Source: a virus
DNA: 26,140 nucleotides
IMG/VR virus record: IMGVR_UViG_3300020197_001086
Location: 1 to 26,140 of that record
Direction: 5' to 3' (one strand)
Numbering within the stretch: position 1 is the first letter of the stretch; each line of letters starts with the position of its first letter. Below are positions 16,466 to 23,812 of the stretch, in pieces. The notes under the pieces are model-generated. The model saw nothing but the letters and a program-made list of their open reading frames with translations, did not search any database and had not been told where the DNA came from. Both the position numbers and the translations under genes were made by a program.

Positions 16466-16818
16466 TGGCAACATATTCAAAAGAACTATTGTCAGGTTCA
16501 ACACAAGGCAAACAAATTAAGGTAGCTGCAACAGCAACAGCTGGTACATTAATTCATACAGCCATCTCTGGAACAACTGACCTTGATGAGATTTGGTTGT
16601 ATGCTGTAAATAGTTCGTCGTCAACGGTGAAATTGACGATTGAGTGGGGCGAAGCAACCGCACCTGACGGCAACATTGAAGTTACGGTACCAGCCGAAGA
16701 CGGATACATGCTTGTAGCTCCAGGACTGCTTCTTCAAAACGGATTAGTTGTTAGAGCATTTGCTGCGACTGCAAACGTCATATTGATTAACGGTTACGTA
16801 AACAGAATAGACAAATAA
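16465..16818 (+). CDS. beta-rich putative virion protein, 117 aa
   Basis: TAATG overlap with the micro-gene. The sequence MATYSKELLSGSTQGKQIKV, AGTLIHTAISGTTDLDEIWL, TVKLTIEWGE and LVVRAFAATANVILINGYV is typical of a small beta-sandwich found near head genes of many phages. Length and composition fit a decoration or fibre-base protein. Position between terminase and portal supports a structural role, not a specific one. Confidence 0.65.
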   Translation: MATYSKELLSGSTQGKQIKVAATATAGTLIHTAISGTTDLDEIWLYAVNSSSSTVKLTIEWGEATAPDGNIEVTVPAEDGYMLVAPGLLLQNGLVVRAFAATANVILINGYVNRIDK

Positions 16819-16830
16819 AAGGAGCATAAC

Positions 16831-16953
16831 ATGCCATATTCAAAATATTCACCAAAACAAAAGAAGCTTGCCGCCGTTGCAGAACCGCGTGACAAGATTA
16901 CCGGCGCCGACTTAAAAGCGTTAAGAAAAAAGCCAAAGAAAAAGGGGAAATAA
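16831..16953 (+). CDS. small basic protein, 40 aa
   Basis: ATG 16831 follows AAAAGGAGCATAAC. The product starts MPYSKYSPKQKKLAAVAEPR, continues DKITGADLKALRKK, and ends PKKKGK. The middle GADLKAL could form a short helix between basic ends. It belongs to the basic micro-gene string. I recall small phage proteins of this look near structural genes, without a known role. Confidence 0.6.
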   Translation: MPYSKYSPKQKKLAAVAEPRDKITGADLKALRKKPKKKGK

Positions 16954-16956
16954 CTC

Positions 16957-17331
16957 ATGGCAATCATAAAATCATATCTTACTCCAATAACATTGGATGG
17001 ATTAAATCAAGAAATTGTTTTTGGTCCTGGTTATATTGACTTAAACATAAGCGATTGCAATACACTTTATGTACAATTATTTACTTCAGTTGTATCAACT
17101 TGGCAGATTCAGACCCAACAAAGTATAGATGGAACTAACTGGGTAAACCTTTCTGTTAGCGCAGGAACTGGCACTTTTGGTCCAACATATACTACCTCAG
17201 GAGCAACGTTTAGCAACATATTATCTTGCGGCGTTTTTTGTAGACCATATTTTAAACTAATAATGAACGCATATACTTCCGGTGAAGTTACAATGACAGC
17301 AGCAGTTTCTGTCGACCAGCCGGCGTCGTAA
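16957..17331 (+). CDS. beta-rich hypothetical virion protein, 124 aa
   Basis: ATG 16957 follows GGGGAAATAACTC. Strand-rich sequence with IVFGPGYIDLNISDCNTLYV, WQIQTQQSIDGTNWVNLS and FKLIMNAYTSGEVTMTAAV. The Q-x-S-x-D-G-T-N-W pattern is common in small phage beta-sandwich proteins that decorate heads or tails. No enzyme motif. Its composition contrasts with the basic micro-proteins around it. Confidence 0.6.
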   Translation: MAIIKSYLTPITLDGLNQEIVFGPGYIDLNISDCNTLYVQLFTSVVSTWQIQTQQSIDGTNWVNLSVSAGTGTFGPTYTTSGATFSNILSCGVFCRPYFKLIMNAYTSGEVTMTAAVSVDQPAS

Positions 17332-17340
17332 GGAAGAAAA

Positions 17341-17532
17341 ATGGCAAAAGCAAAAAAAAGTAAATCAAAGGTAAACCAGGCAGGCAATTACACCAAGCCT
17401 GGTATGCGCAAGGCTTTGTTCAACAAGATAAAAGCCGGCACAAAAGGTGGCGACCCAGGCGAATGGTCGGCACGCAAAGCACAACTGCTTGCCAACGAAT
17501 ACAAGAAAAAGGGTGGCGGCTATCGTGGCTAG
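17341..17532 (+). CDS. DUF5872-like protein, N-terminal part, 63 aa
   Basis: ATG 17341 follows AAGGAAGAAAA. After a Lys-rich leader it reads GNYTKPGMRKALFNKIKAG, TKGGDPGEWSARKAQLLANE and YKKKGGGYRG. I recall this as the first half of DUF5872-type phage proteins, in which the next half follows in one chain. Here the second half is in the next ORF, in a frame shifted by +1, with an 8-nt overlap. Strongly basic. Confidence 0.65.
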   Translation: MAKAKKSKSKVNQAGNYTKPGMRKALFNKIKAGTKGGDPGEWSARKAQLLANEYKKKGGGYRG

Positions 17533-17761
17533 AGCCAAGTCGCAGGAATCATTGAAGCGTTGGGGTGACCAGAAGTGGCGCACATCCGACGGTAAACCAT
17601 CCAAGGGCAAGAAGCGTTATCTGCCCGATGCTGCTTGGAATGCATTGTCGCCGGCAGAAAAAGCCGCAACCAACAGGGCAAAAGCAAAAGGAAACAGGGC
17701 TGGCAAACAGTTCGTCAAACAACCCAAGAGGATTGCACAGAAGACAAAAGGCTATAGATAA
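17525..17761 (+). CDS. DUF5872-like protein, C-terminal part, 78 aa
   Basis: GTG 17525 starts ARAKSQESLKRWGDQKWR, continues TSDGKPSKGKKRYLPDAAW and NALSPAEKAATNRAKAKGN, and ends with RIAQKTKGYR. This corresponds to the second half of DUF5872-like proteins as I remember them. It overlaps the N-terminal part by 8 nt and is +1 to it, so it is a split gene, a coupled pair, or the product of a +1 frameshift. An upstream ATG in frame (17447) would lie inside the first gene and looks non-coding. Its stop overlaps the next ATG. Confidence 0.6.
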   Translation: MARAKSQESLKRWGDQKWRTSDGKPSKGKKRYLPDAAWNALSPAEKAATNRAKAKGNRAGKQFVKQPKRIAQKTKGYR

Positions 17762-17880
17762 TGGCTAAGCAAGGTCCTTGTTGGGATGGTTATGTGCAAA
17801 AAGGCATGAAATACAAAGGCAAAAAGATGGTGCCAAATTGTGTACCAAAAGGCGCAGCAAAAAAGAAGGGCAAAAAGTAA
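17761..17880 (+). CDS. small basic Cys protein, 39 aa
   Basis: TAATG overlaps at both ends. The sequence MAKQGPCWDGYVQKGMKY, KGKKMVPNCVPKGAA then KKKGKK has a C-W-x-G-Y ... P-N-C-V-P pattern seen in other tiny phage proteins. The two Cys could pair or bind metal with a partner. Function unknown. Confidence 0.6.
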   Translation: MAKQGPCWDGYVQKGMKYKGKKMVPNCVPKGAAKKKGKK

Positions 17881-18005
17881 TGGTTGTTAAAAAACTTACT
17901 GTTGCACAAAAATATCGTCAACTAAAAGCACAGACAGAACGTGCCGGAATGAAAGTAACAGAAAAAAACGGCAAGATTGTTGTTACTCGCAGAAAGAAAA
18001 AATAA
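17880..18005 (+). CDS. small basic protein, 41 aa
   Basis: ATG 17880 is inside a TAATG overlap; longer in-frame starts upstream would run through the preceding gene. The product MVVKKLTVAQKYRQLKAQTE, RAGMKVTEKNGKIVVTRRK has a helix then a beta-hairpin-like basic segment. Strongly positive. Function unknown. Confidence 0.55.
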   Translation: MVVKKLTVAQKYRQLKAQTERAGMKVTEKNGKIVVTRRKKK

Positions 18006-18268
18006 TGGCTAAGACCGCCGCATGGCAACGCAAAGAAGGAAAGAACCCCAAGGGCGGACTCAACGCCAAGGGACGTGCATCGTACAAAGCTCAGACTGGC
18101 GGAACACTTAAGCCACCAGTGTCCGCTAAGCAGGCAAAGAAGTCACCAAAAGCCGCCGCAAGAAGGAAGTCATTCTGTGCGCGCATGGGCGGCATGCCCG
18201 GTCCGATGAAAGACAAAAAGGGTAGGCCCACTCGTAAGGCTTTGGCCTTAAGAAAATGGGATTGTTAA
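18005..18268 (+). CDS. DUF6321-like basic protein, 87 aa
   Basis: TAATG overlap. The sequence AWQRKEGKNPKGGLNAKGRA, SYKAQTGGTLKPPVS, SFCARMGGMPGPMKDKKGRP and ALALRKWDC is the DUF6321-type phage/viral protein as I recall it (name from memory). Two Cys (in FCARM and the C-terminal WDC) and high Lys/Arg content. It ends the basic micro-gene string just before the portal, so packaging or head-core association is possible. Confidence 0.7.
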   Translation: MAKTAAWQRKEGKNPKGGLNAKGRASYKAQTGGTLKPPVSAKQAKKSPKAAARRKSFCARMGGMPGPMKDKKGRPTRKALALRKWDC

Positions 18269-20122
18269 ATGGCAAGACAAAGCAACGCAGATAAATTATC
18301 TATTTATAGAAAACATGTTGACTACGCCAAACAGTGGCGCGCTAACGAGTATTACGACCAACTTTGGCAGAGATTAATCAACCTGTATCGTGGTCGCCAC
18401 TATCGTGGTTATGTTACTGGCGACAGGCTTTTGGTCAACATTTCTTTTTCTACCATCAACACTTTGGCGCCCGCCGTTTCGATTGGTCGCCCAAAAATCA
18501 ACGTCAATCCACGCAGGCCAGAAGACGCAGAAAAAGCAATACTAACGGAATCAATCATCAACTATTGGTGGCAACACTATGGATGCCAAAAAGAGTTTCA
18601 ACGCGCCGTTAAAGACTACCTTATACTTGGGTATGGCTGGATTAAAACTGGGTATCGCTTTGTTGAGGAGTCCAAACTTGATGAAGTCGAATATTCTGCT
18701 GATGAAGCAGCTGATGGCAAACCTGCTGACGACGTCGAATCCTACACAATCATCAGAGAAGACAGACCGTTCCTAGAAAGAGTCGACCCGTTCGACATGT
18801 ACGTCGACCCAGACGCACAATGCATGGAAGACGTACGCTGGATAGTGCAGCGCACCCGCCGTCCGTTGAAGGATGCCAAGATTGACAAGCGTTACGATGC
18901 CGCCGCAAGAAAAGATTTAGGTCCGTCATCATATCAAAAATATGCAAACATGGACAGAGGTTACATGGTGGACGCCAACTCCAACCCGGAGGAGGCATAC
19001 TGTGACATCTATGAATATTACAACATTGAAAGCGGTGAGCTGTCGGTGTTCTCTGATTCAGGCGGAGAGAAGTTTTTAATCAAGCCAATCAAGATGCCGT
19101 ATGAATTCGGTCACCCGTTCTACATGTTGCGCAACTACGAGATTCCAGGTTTCTTTTACCCGATGGGTGAACTAGAGGCAATCGAGCCGTTGCAGTACGA
19201 ATTGAACGAAACCCGCACGCAGATGATGTTGCACAGAAAACGTTACAGCCGCAAATGGCTGTTCCAGGAATCGGCATTCGACGACGATGGTCGCCAAGCC
19301 CTGGCATCAGACGAGGACAACGTCATCGTTCCAGTCAAGTCTGGTGAGAACTTAAACAACGTGGTGGTGCCGATGCCGGCACTAATCAACCCACCAGAAT
19401 TTTACAATCAATCATCATTAATTCAAAATGATATTGACAGAGTGTCTGGTGTGTCCGAGTATCAGCGTGGTGCCATTCCAGAAACCACCCGCACCGCCCG
19501 TGAGGCTGCAATCATTGCCGAGGCTGGCAATGCCAGGGTTGCAGAAAAGCTGGTTGCAATTGAAAACGGTATAGCACAATGTGCTTCTAATCTTATAATG
19601 TTGGCACAACAGTTCATGACTGGTGAGCAGACGGTAAGAATCATCGGCACGGAATCTGCACCCGTATGGCTTAGTTTTGATAAAGATTACATTAGCGGTG
19701 AGTTTGATTTTACGGTTGAAGCAGGGTCTACTGCCCCAAGAAACGAAGCTTTCCGCAGAGACATGGCCCTACAGATGGTCGCAGCAATGCAGCCATTCGC
19801 ACAAGCAGGCCTGGTCAACCTGCCCAGATTGGCTGAATATGTGCTACAGCAAGGCTTTGGTGTCAAAGACCCAGGCTCATTCTTACAGCAACCACCAGCC
19901 CCAGAGCAGCCAATGTCACCAGATATGGGCAGTATGCCACCAGAAATGGCAATGGATGTGGCTCCTCCACCAATGCCAACCGAGATACCACCAGGACTTT
20001 TAACAGAAGCCGGTGGTCCAATACAGGGTCCAGGTGCACAGCCTGGAGCAAGTGGCGCCCTACCCGGTAGCATTCAAAGTCTTCCCCCCGAAATAATTCA
20101 AGCATTATTAGGTGGGCAGTAA
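18269..20122 (+). CDS. portal protein, 617 aa
   Basis: The portal is the dodecameric ring at the packaging vertex. Typical segments: N-terminal helices (YYDQLWQRLINLYRG), LLVNISFSTINTLAPAVS, FQRAVKDYLILGYGWIKTGY, the VDPFDMYVDPDAQ loop, and a long helical stem/wing region (SGVSEYQRGAIPETTRTARE, AAIIAEAGNARVAEKL). The last about 75 residues are Pro/Met/Gly-rich (MSPDMGSMPPEMAMDVAPPP), probably disordered. The length suits podovirus-type portals. It starts 1 nt after the previous stop and is followed by scaffold and capsid genes. Confidence 0.9.
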   Translation: MARQSNADKLSIYRKHVDYAKQWRANEYYDQLWQRLINLYRGRHYRGYVTGDRLLVNISFSTINTLAPAVSIGRPKINVNPRRPEDAEKAILTESIINYWWQHYGCQKEFQRAVKDYLILGYGWIKTGYRFVEESKLDEVEYSADEAADGKPADDVESYTIIREDRPFLERVDPFDMYVDPDAQCMEDVRWIVQRTRRPLKDAKIDKRYDAAARKDLGPSSYQKYANMDRGYMVDANSNPEEAYCDIYEYYNIESGELSVFSDSGGEKFLIKPIKMPYEFGHPFYMLRNYEIPGFFYPMGELEAIEPLQYELNETRTQMMLHRKRYSRKWLFQESAFDDDGRQALASDEDNVIVPVKSGENLNNVVVPMPALINPPEFYNQSSLIQNDIDRVSGVSEYQRGAIPETTRTAREAAIIAEAGNARVAEKLVAIENGIAQCASNLIMLAQQFMTGEQTVRIIGTESAPVWLSFDKDYISGEFDFTVEAGSTAPRNEAFRRDMALQMVAAMQPFAQAGLVNLPRLAEYVLQQGFGVKDPGSFLQQPPAPEQPMSPDMGSMPPEMAMDVAPPPMPTEIPPGLLTEAGGPIQGPGAQPGASGALPGSIQSLPPEIIQALLGGQ

Positions 20123-20142
20123 AATAATAATGTAATGAAAAG

Positions 20143-20157
20143 CCCTATATTATAGGG
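20143..20157 (+). other. palindromic hairpin between portal and scaffold genes
   Basis: CCCTATATTATAGGG is a near-perfect inverted repeat, flanked by A-rich DNA, in the 84-nt gap. It lacks a U-tract after it, so it is not a convincing terminator. RNA processing, stability or an AT-rich promoter/operator are possible. Confidence 0.35.
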
Positions 20158-20206
20158 AAACAAAAATCCAAATTAAAGGAACAACCCAAAGAAGGACGGA
20201 TTCCTA

Positions 20207-20998
20207 ATGTCAGACAATAATGAAATTAATAATGCTAGCTCTGAAAGCGTAGTTGACCCCGCCGCAAACGGACAAGTCGACGAATCTCCAGAGGTTACGG
20301 CAGAAGCCCCACAACCAGAACCAGAACTTTTTGACTACACAGAGATTGCCGACAAAGTCGTCAAACTCCAAGTAGATGGTCAAGAAATAACGGTTCCAGT
20401 TAAAGAGGCATTCAGCGGCTACCAACGTCAAGCGGATTATACCCGCAAGACCCAAGAGTTGGCTGAACAGAGAAAGCAAGTTACGTTTGCTGCAGCCCTT
20501 TCGGACGCACTCCAAAAGGACCCGGCAGGCACCTTGCAGGCGTTACAGCAGCACTACGGACTAGGTACTCCAACCCAAAGCCAACCGGCAGAGGAAGAGT
20601 ACATGGACCCGGCTGAAAAACACCTTAAAAGTTTAGAGCAAAGAATCCAAGCTTTCGAACAACAAAAAGCAATGGATGATTTGACCAGAACGATTGATTC
20701 TCTGCAGAGCAAATACGGCGATGAATTCAACGCAGACGAAGTAGTGGCTAAAGCTCTGGCCACAGGTTCTACAGACTTGGAAGCAGTCTTCAAACAGATA
20801 ACTTTCGATAAAGTTTATTCTAAGGCCAATGAGGCCAGCAAGAAGCTCCAAGAAGAACAAGCCAGGGTAGAGGCAAAGCGTTCGGCATCAGTGGTGTCGG
20901 GCGGTTCGTCAAGCAAGAATACCGTTGCCGCAAAAGCTCCAAAACCAACGTCGGTCTTCGAAGCCTTTGAACAGGCAAAGAAGGCACTCAACCTCTAA
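20207..20998 (+). CDS. capsid scaffolding protein, 263 aa
   Basis: The position between portal and major capsid, the acidic Pro/Glu-rich N-terminus (VTAEAPQPEPELFDY), and the helical, Gln/Glu/Lys-rich middle with coiled-coil potential (LKSLEQRIQAFEQQKAM, ASKKLQEEQARVEAKRS) are typical of internal scaffolds. A conserved-looking block FSGYQRQADYTRKTQELAE (about 66-84) is shared with phage scaffold-like proteins. The basic C-terminus (KAPKPTSVFEAFEQAKKA) fits a capsid-binding helix. The ATG lies in GGAC-GGATTCCTA context with weak ribosome pairing. Confidence 0.85.
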   Translation: MSDNNEINNASSESVVDPAANGQVDESPEVTAEAPQPEPELFDYTEIADKVVKLQVDGQEITVPVKEAFSGYQRQADYTRKTQELAEQRKQVTFAAALSDALQKDPAGTLQALQQHYGLGTPTQSQPAEEEYMDPAEKHLKSLEQRIQAFEQQKAMDDLTRTIDSLQSKYGDEFNADEVVAKALATGSTDLEAVFKQITFDKVYSKANEASKKLQEEQARVEAKRSASVVSGGSSSKNTVAAKAPKPTSVFEAFEQAKKALNL

Positions 20999-21019
20999 TC
21001 AAACAACAAGGAGAATAAA

Positions 21020-21979
21020 ATGGCCGGTAATCCCGACTTTAATTCACTGTTGTCAACTACGCTGCAAAATTATCAGCCCACACTGGTTGACAACATTTTC
21101 AAGGACCTCGTCCTTTTGAACCACATGAACGAGCGTGGTAGAGTTCGCGTCGAAGAGGGTGGTACTCAAATAATTGAGCCACTGCTCTACGCCGTCAACG
21201 ACACCGTCGCCACGTACAGTGGTTACGATGCAATTGACCTCACCCCACAGGAAGGCATCTCGGCTGCCGAGTACGATTGGAAGCAGATGGCTGCTTCGGT
21301 CGCAATCAGCGGTATCGAGGAAGCAAAGAACCGTGGCACCGAGGCAATCATCAAGTTGCTGAATGCAAAGATACAGCAGGCTGAGATGTCGCTGCAGACA
21401 ACGCTCAACGAGCAGTTGTTCGGCACGCCAGGTGTTGCACCTGCCGCCAAAGACTTCAATGGTCTGGGTAACATAGTTGGAACCCAGAACAACACGGTCG
21501 GTGGCATTGATGCATCAAGCAACTCTTGGTGGAACCCAACATATGATGGTACTGCATCAACATTGTCATTGGTAGACATGGCAAGCATCTACAACCAAGC
21601 TTCAAAGGGAAGCGATGTTCCTGACTTAATCATCACGAACGTTGCTCTGTTTGAGAAGTTCGAATCATTGTTGACCAACAACGTTCGTTATCAGGACGTG
21701 GCAAAGGCCAACTCTGGATTCCAGAACCTCATGTTCAAGCAGACACCAATCGTGTTTGACCTTGAGCTTGGCACGGGCACATCAGCACAACCAATGTACT
21801 TCCTTAACACGAAGTACCTCAAGCTCACCGGCTTGAATGGTTACTGGTTCAAGACCACAGAGTTCATGAATGGCACCGTTGCTGGCGTTGACGCCCGCTA
21901 CGCGCTCATTCTGGCCTATGGTAACTTGACCTGCAGCAACCGTGCACGTCAAGGCTACTTGTCAGCTAACGCCAGCTAA
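21020..21979 (+). CDS. major capsid protein, HK97-fold expected, 319 aa
   Basis: ATG 21020 follows AACAAGGAGAATAAA, the clearest ribosome site of the head cluster. The sequence has an N-terminal helix (SLLSTTLQNYQPTLVDNIF), an E-loop-like part (GRVRVEEGGTQIIEPLLY), a spine-helix-like segment (RGTEAIIKLLNAKIQQAEMS), and a beta-rich C-terminus (PDLIITNVALFEKFESLL, GYWFKTTEFMNGTVAGVDAR). Size and place after the scaffold fit the coat protein. Codon use is richer in C/G-ending codons than the fibre genes, as expected for high expression. Confidence 0.9.
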   Translation: MAGNPDFNSLLSTTLQNYQPTLVDNIFKDLVLLNHMNERGRVRVEEGGTQIIEPLLYAVNDTVATYSGYDAIDLTPQEGISAAEYDWKQMAASVAISGIEEAKNRGTEAIIKLLNAKIQQAEMSLQTTLNEQLFGTPGVAPAAKDFNGLGNIVGTQNNTVGGIDASSNSWWNPTYDGTASTLSLVDMASIYNQASKGSDVPDLIITNVALFEKFESLLTNNVRYQDVAKANSGFQNLMFKQTPIVFDLELGTGTSAQPMYFLNTKYLKLTGLNGYWFKTTEFMNGTVAGVDARYALILAYGNLTCSNRARQGYLSANAS

Positions 21980-21994
21980 CACCCAATAAGTTTC

Positions 21995-22050
21995 GTTAGC
22001 GGGGGAAGTTTAAAAGCTGTCATCCTTCGGGCAGCTCTTCTCCCGCTAGC
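21995..22050 (+). ncRNA. structured RNA element behind the capsid gene
   Basis: A 14-bp stem (21995-22008 with 22037-22050, two G-U wobbles) encloses a 6-nt bulge (TTTAAA) and a second stem AGCTG/CAGCT (22015-22019 with 22032-22036) whose loop contains CC-TTCG-GG. The 56-nt structure starts 15 nt after the capsid stop. No U-tract follows, so it is more likely an RNA-stability or processing element than a full terminator. Confidence 0.65.
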
Positions 22051-22113
22051 GGATTCACCGCAATACAAAAACAAACAAACAATTCTAATTAATAAAACAT
22101 TAGTTAGGTATCT

Positions 22114-22123
22114 GCCGAAAGGC
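22114..22123 (+). promoter_or_regulatory. GAAA-tetraloop hairpin before ribosome site
   Basis: GCC-GAAA-GGC forms a small stable hairpin 2 nt before AAGGAG of the gene starting at 22141. It may keep the ribosome site exposed or protect the 5' end of a processed message. Confidence 0.35.
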
Positions 22124-22140
22124 AAGGAGAAAGAACAACT

Positions 22141-22620
22141 ATGGCAACAAATAATAAATTCATTGTAGAAAGAACAAACGTACTGGCCGCCGACGTAACA
22201 GTCGGTGCTACGTACGCAGTGTTGGACAACGAGGATTTTGGTTTCTATGGCAAAGCAGGCGAAACTTACGAGTTTAAAGCCCGCGTTGTCTATAGTGCCT
22301 CAGCAGCAGACAAAGGCGCAGCCTTCTCGGTCAGTGCTGGTGCGGTACCAACCTCAATTCACTTCATTTCGGAGTACAACACGGATGCAACAACGGTCGT
22401 TCGCACGGCTTGCGTAGCAATTAACACCCCAGACCATGGAACGGCTTCGGTCGCAGTTGCGACTGGATTCAACACCGCACTTGTCTATGGCGTAATCACA
22501 CCATCGGCAGACGGTTTCATTGGTGTTAGCGGCATCGCAGAAGAAGCATCTACCATTACAGCCAAGGGTACATTGTCAACCCTGTCGTGGAAGCGTGTAT
22601 TCGTAGGCGATAACGAATAA
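22141..22620 (+). CDS. putative virion (capsid-associated) protein, 159 aa
   Basis: The gene stands between two RNA structures directly after the capsid gene and has C/G-rich codon use like it. The protein is beta-rich (DVTVGATYAVLDNEDFGFYG, AGETYEFKARVVYSASA, FNTALVYGVITPSADGFIGV, TLSTLSWKRVFVGDNE) with no enzyme motif. An abundant decoration or head-fibre protein is the best guess from position, length and structure class. Confidence 0.6.
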   Translation: MATNNKFIVERTNVLAADVTVGATYAVLDNEDFGFYGKAGETYEFKARVVYSASAADKGAAFSVSAGAVPTSIHFISEYNTDATTVVRTACVAINTPDHGTASVAVATGFNTALVYGVITPSADGFIGVSGIAEEASTITAKGTLSTLSWKRVFVGDNE

Positions 22621-22634
22621 TCTAGCAATCCGTA

Positions 22635-22676
22635 ACGTGCCGCCAGGGGTGAAGGAACCTCTGGCGGCATGTTTTA
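22635..22676 (+). terminator. rho-independent terminator
   Basis: A 16-bp stem (22635-22650 with 22657-22672, two G-U wobbles) with a 6-nt loop GAAGGA is followed by TTTTACATTT. It begins 15 nt after the stop of the 159-aa gene and should end or attenuate the head-gene transcript before the tail genes. Confidence 0.8.
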
Positions 22677-22698
22677 CATTTAGCGAAAGAAGGATAAT

Positions 22699-23007
22699 AT
22701 GAACAAACAAACACACAGCCAAGGCCAGGGTTTAGCTGGCACACAGCCCTACGGAATGGCAGAGGGTGTACGTCATATCGGTAATGGACGTGCAGACTAT
22801 CATGGCGCAGGCGTAGAACTGGCACCACCATCCGGCATTCCGTACGGCGGCGTGCATTACAAGGGTGGTTTGTGCCAAGCCATGACAGCAAAAGAAGACC
22901 AATGCAAAGCCCCAAAGGCAAAAGGCACTGACTACTGTGTCGGTCACCTTAATCATTTGAAGAAGATGGGCGAAAACCAAGACGCAGCTTTAGACCCCAA
23001 AATATAA
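22699..23007 (+). CDS. small Cys/His protein, 102 aa
   Basis: ATG 22699 follows AAGAAGGATAAT. The N-terminal 50 residues are Gly/Gln/His-rich (SQGQGLAGTQPYGMAEGV, RADYHGAGVELAPPSGIPYG). The C-terminal part has C-x9-C-x10-C-x2-H (CQAMTAKEDQC, TDYCVGHL), likely one zinc site. Similar C-rich modules occur in small phage and actinobacterial proteins. Placed first after the terminator and before the adaptor. Function unknown. Confidence 0.65.
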   Translation: MNKQTHSQGQGLAGTQPYGMAEGVRHIGNGRADYHGAGVELAPPSGIPYGGVHYKGGLCQAMTAKEDQCKAPKAKGTDYCVGHLNHLKKMGENQDAALDPKI

Positions 23008-23017
23008 GGAGTTTTAA

Positions 23018-23812
23018 ATGGCTATAAACTTTTCCAATGCCAACCTGACACTCGCACAGATGCGTACGTTTGTTGGCGAACTGTCTGACCTTGACATTGG
23101 TTTTGACCCCAATGACGATATTTCAACCGACTTGGTCAATGGTTTTGTTAAAGAAGGTTTCCAAAAGATTGTAGCTTTAAGCCAAAGATATCCTTATTAT
23201 CAATCAACATATGGGTTTTCAACTATTGCAAACCAAAGAAGTTACACCAATTTTGGTAGAATTTTACCATCAGTAGTATCGGTAAATATTAGTGACATTC
23301 AACAAATAATAGCAGTTGTTAACAATACTGACAACGGTAATGCATTAGTTTATCTTGACCAGGCAAGGTGTGAATCAATCTGGGTTGGCACATCAGACCA
23401 AGCAGAAATACCAGCATACTTTTCAATATGGGCTGGTCAATTAAATCTTTGGCCAAAACCAAATGATGTTTACTCTATAACCATTCGTGGTTTTAGAGTT
23501 CCAAGTTTGACCTGGTTTTCTGACGAAAACTTATCAATAGACATTGACCCCCAAATGCAATTGCCATTAATCAACTACGTAATGGCACGCATCTTCCAAT
23601 TCCAGGAAGACCCGGAGATGGCAAGAGAATACATGTCAAGCTTCGAAAAAGCCGTTGCAATCATTCAGGGCCAGTTGACCGCACCATCAAGCAACAGACA
23701 ACTAATCATGTCTGGCGGTTTGCAACTCACGCCGTACGATTGGTGGTGGAGCGACACTCCAAACCTAAGAGTGCTGCCAGGTAGCCCATACCCGTTAGGG
23801 GTTGCGTTATAA
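23018..23812 (+). CDS. head-tail adaptor protein, gp4/gp11-like, 264 aa
   Basis: ATG 23018 follows AAGGAGTTTTAA. The N-terminal helices (FVKEGFQKIVALSQRYPYYQ), the beta middle (ISDIQQIIAVVNNTDNGNAL, YFSIWAGQLNLWPKPNDVY) and the helical C-terminal part (QLPLINYVMARIFQFQEDPE) match the adaptor/tail-tubular-A class of podoviruses (P22 gp4, T7 gp11). It would bind below the portal and receive the tail nozzle. The 587-aa tail gene starts directly after its stop. Confidence 0.75.
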   Translation: MAINFSNANLTLAQMRTFVGELSDLDIGFDPNDDISTDLVNGFVKEGFQKIVALSQRYPYYQSTYGFSTIANQRSYTNFGRILPSVVSVNISDIQQIIAVVNNTDNGNALVYLDQARCESIWVGTSDQAEIPAYFSIWAGQLNLWPKPNDVYSITIRGFRVPSLTWFSDENLSIDIDPQMQLPLINYVMARIFQFQEDPEMAREYMSSFEKAVAIIQGQLTAPSSNRQLIMSGGLQLTPYDWWWSDTPNLRVLPGSPYPLGVAL

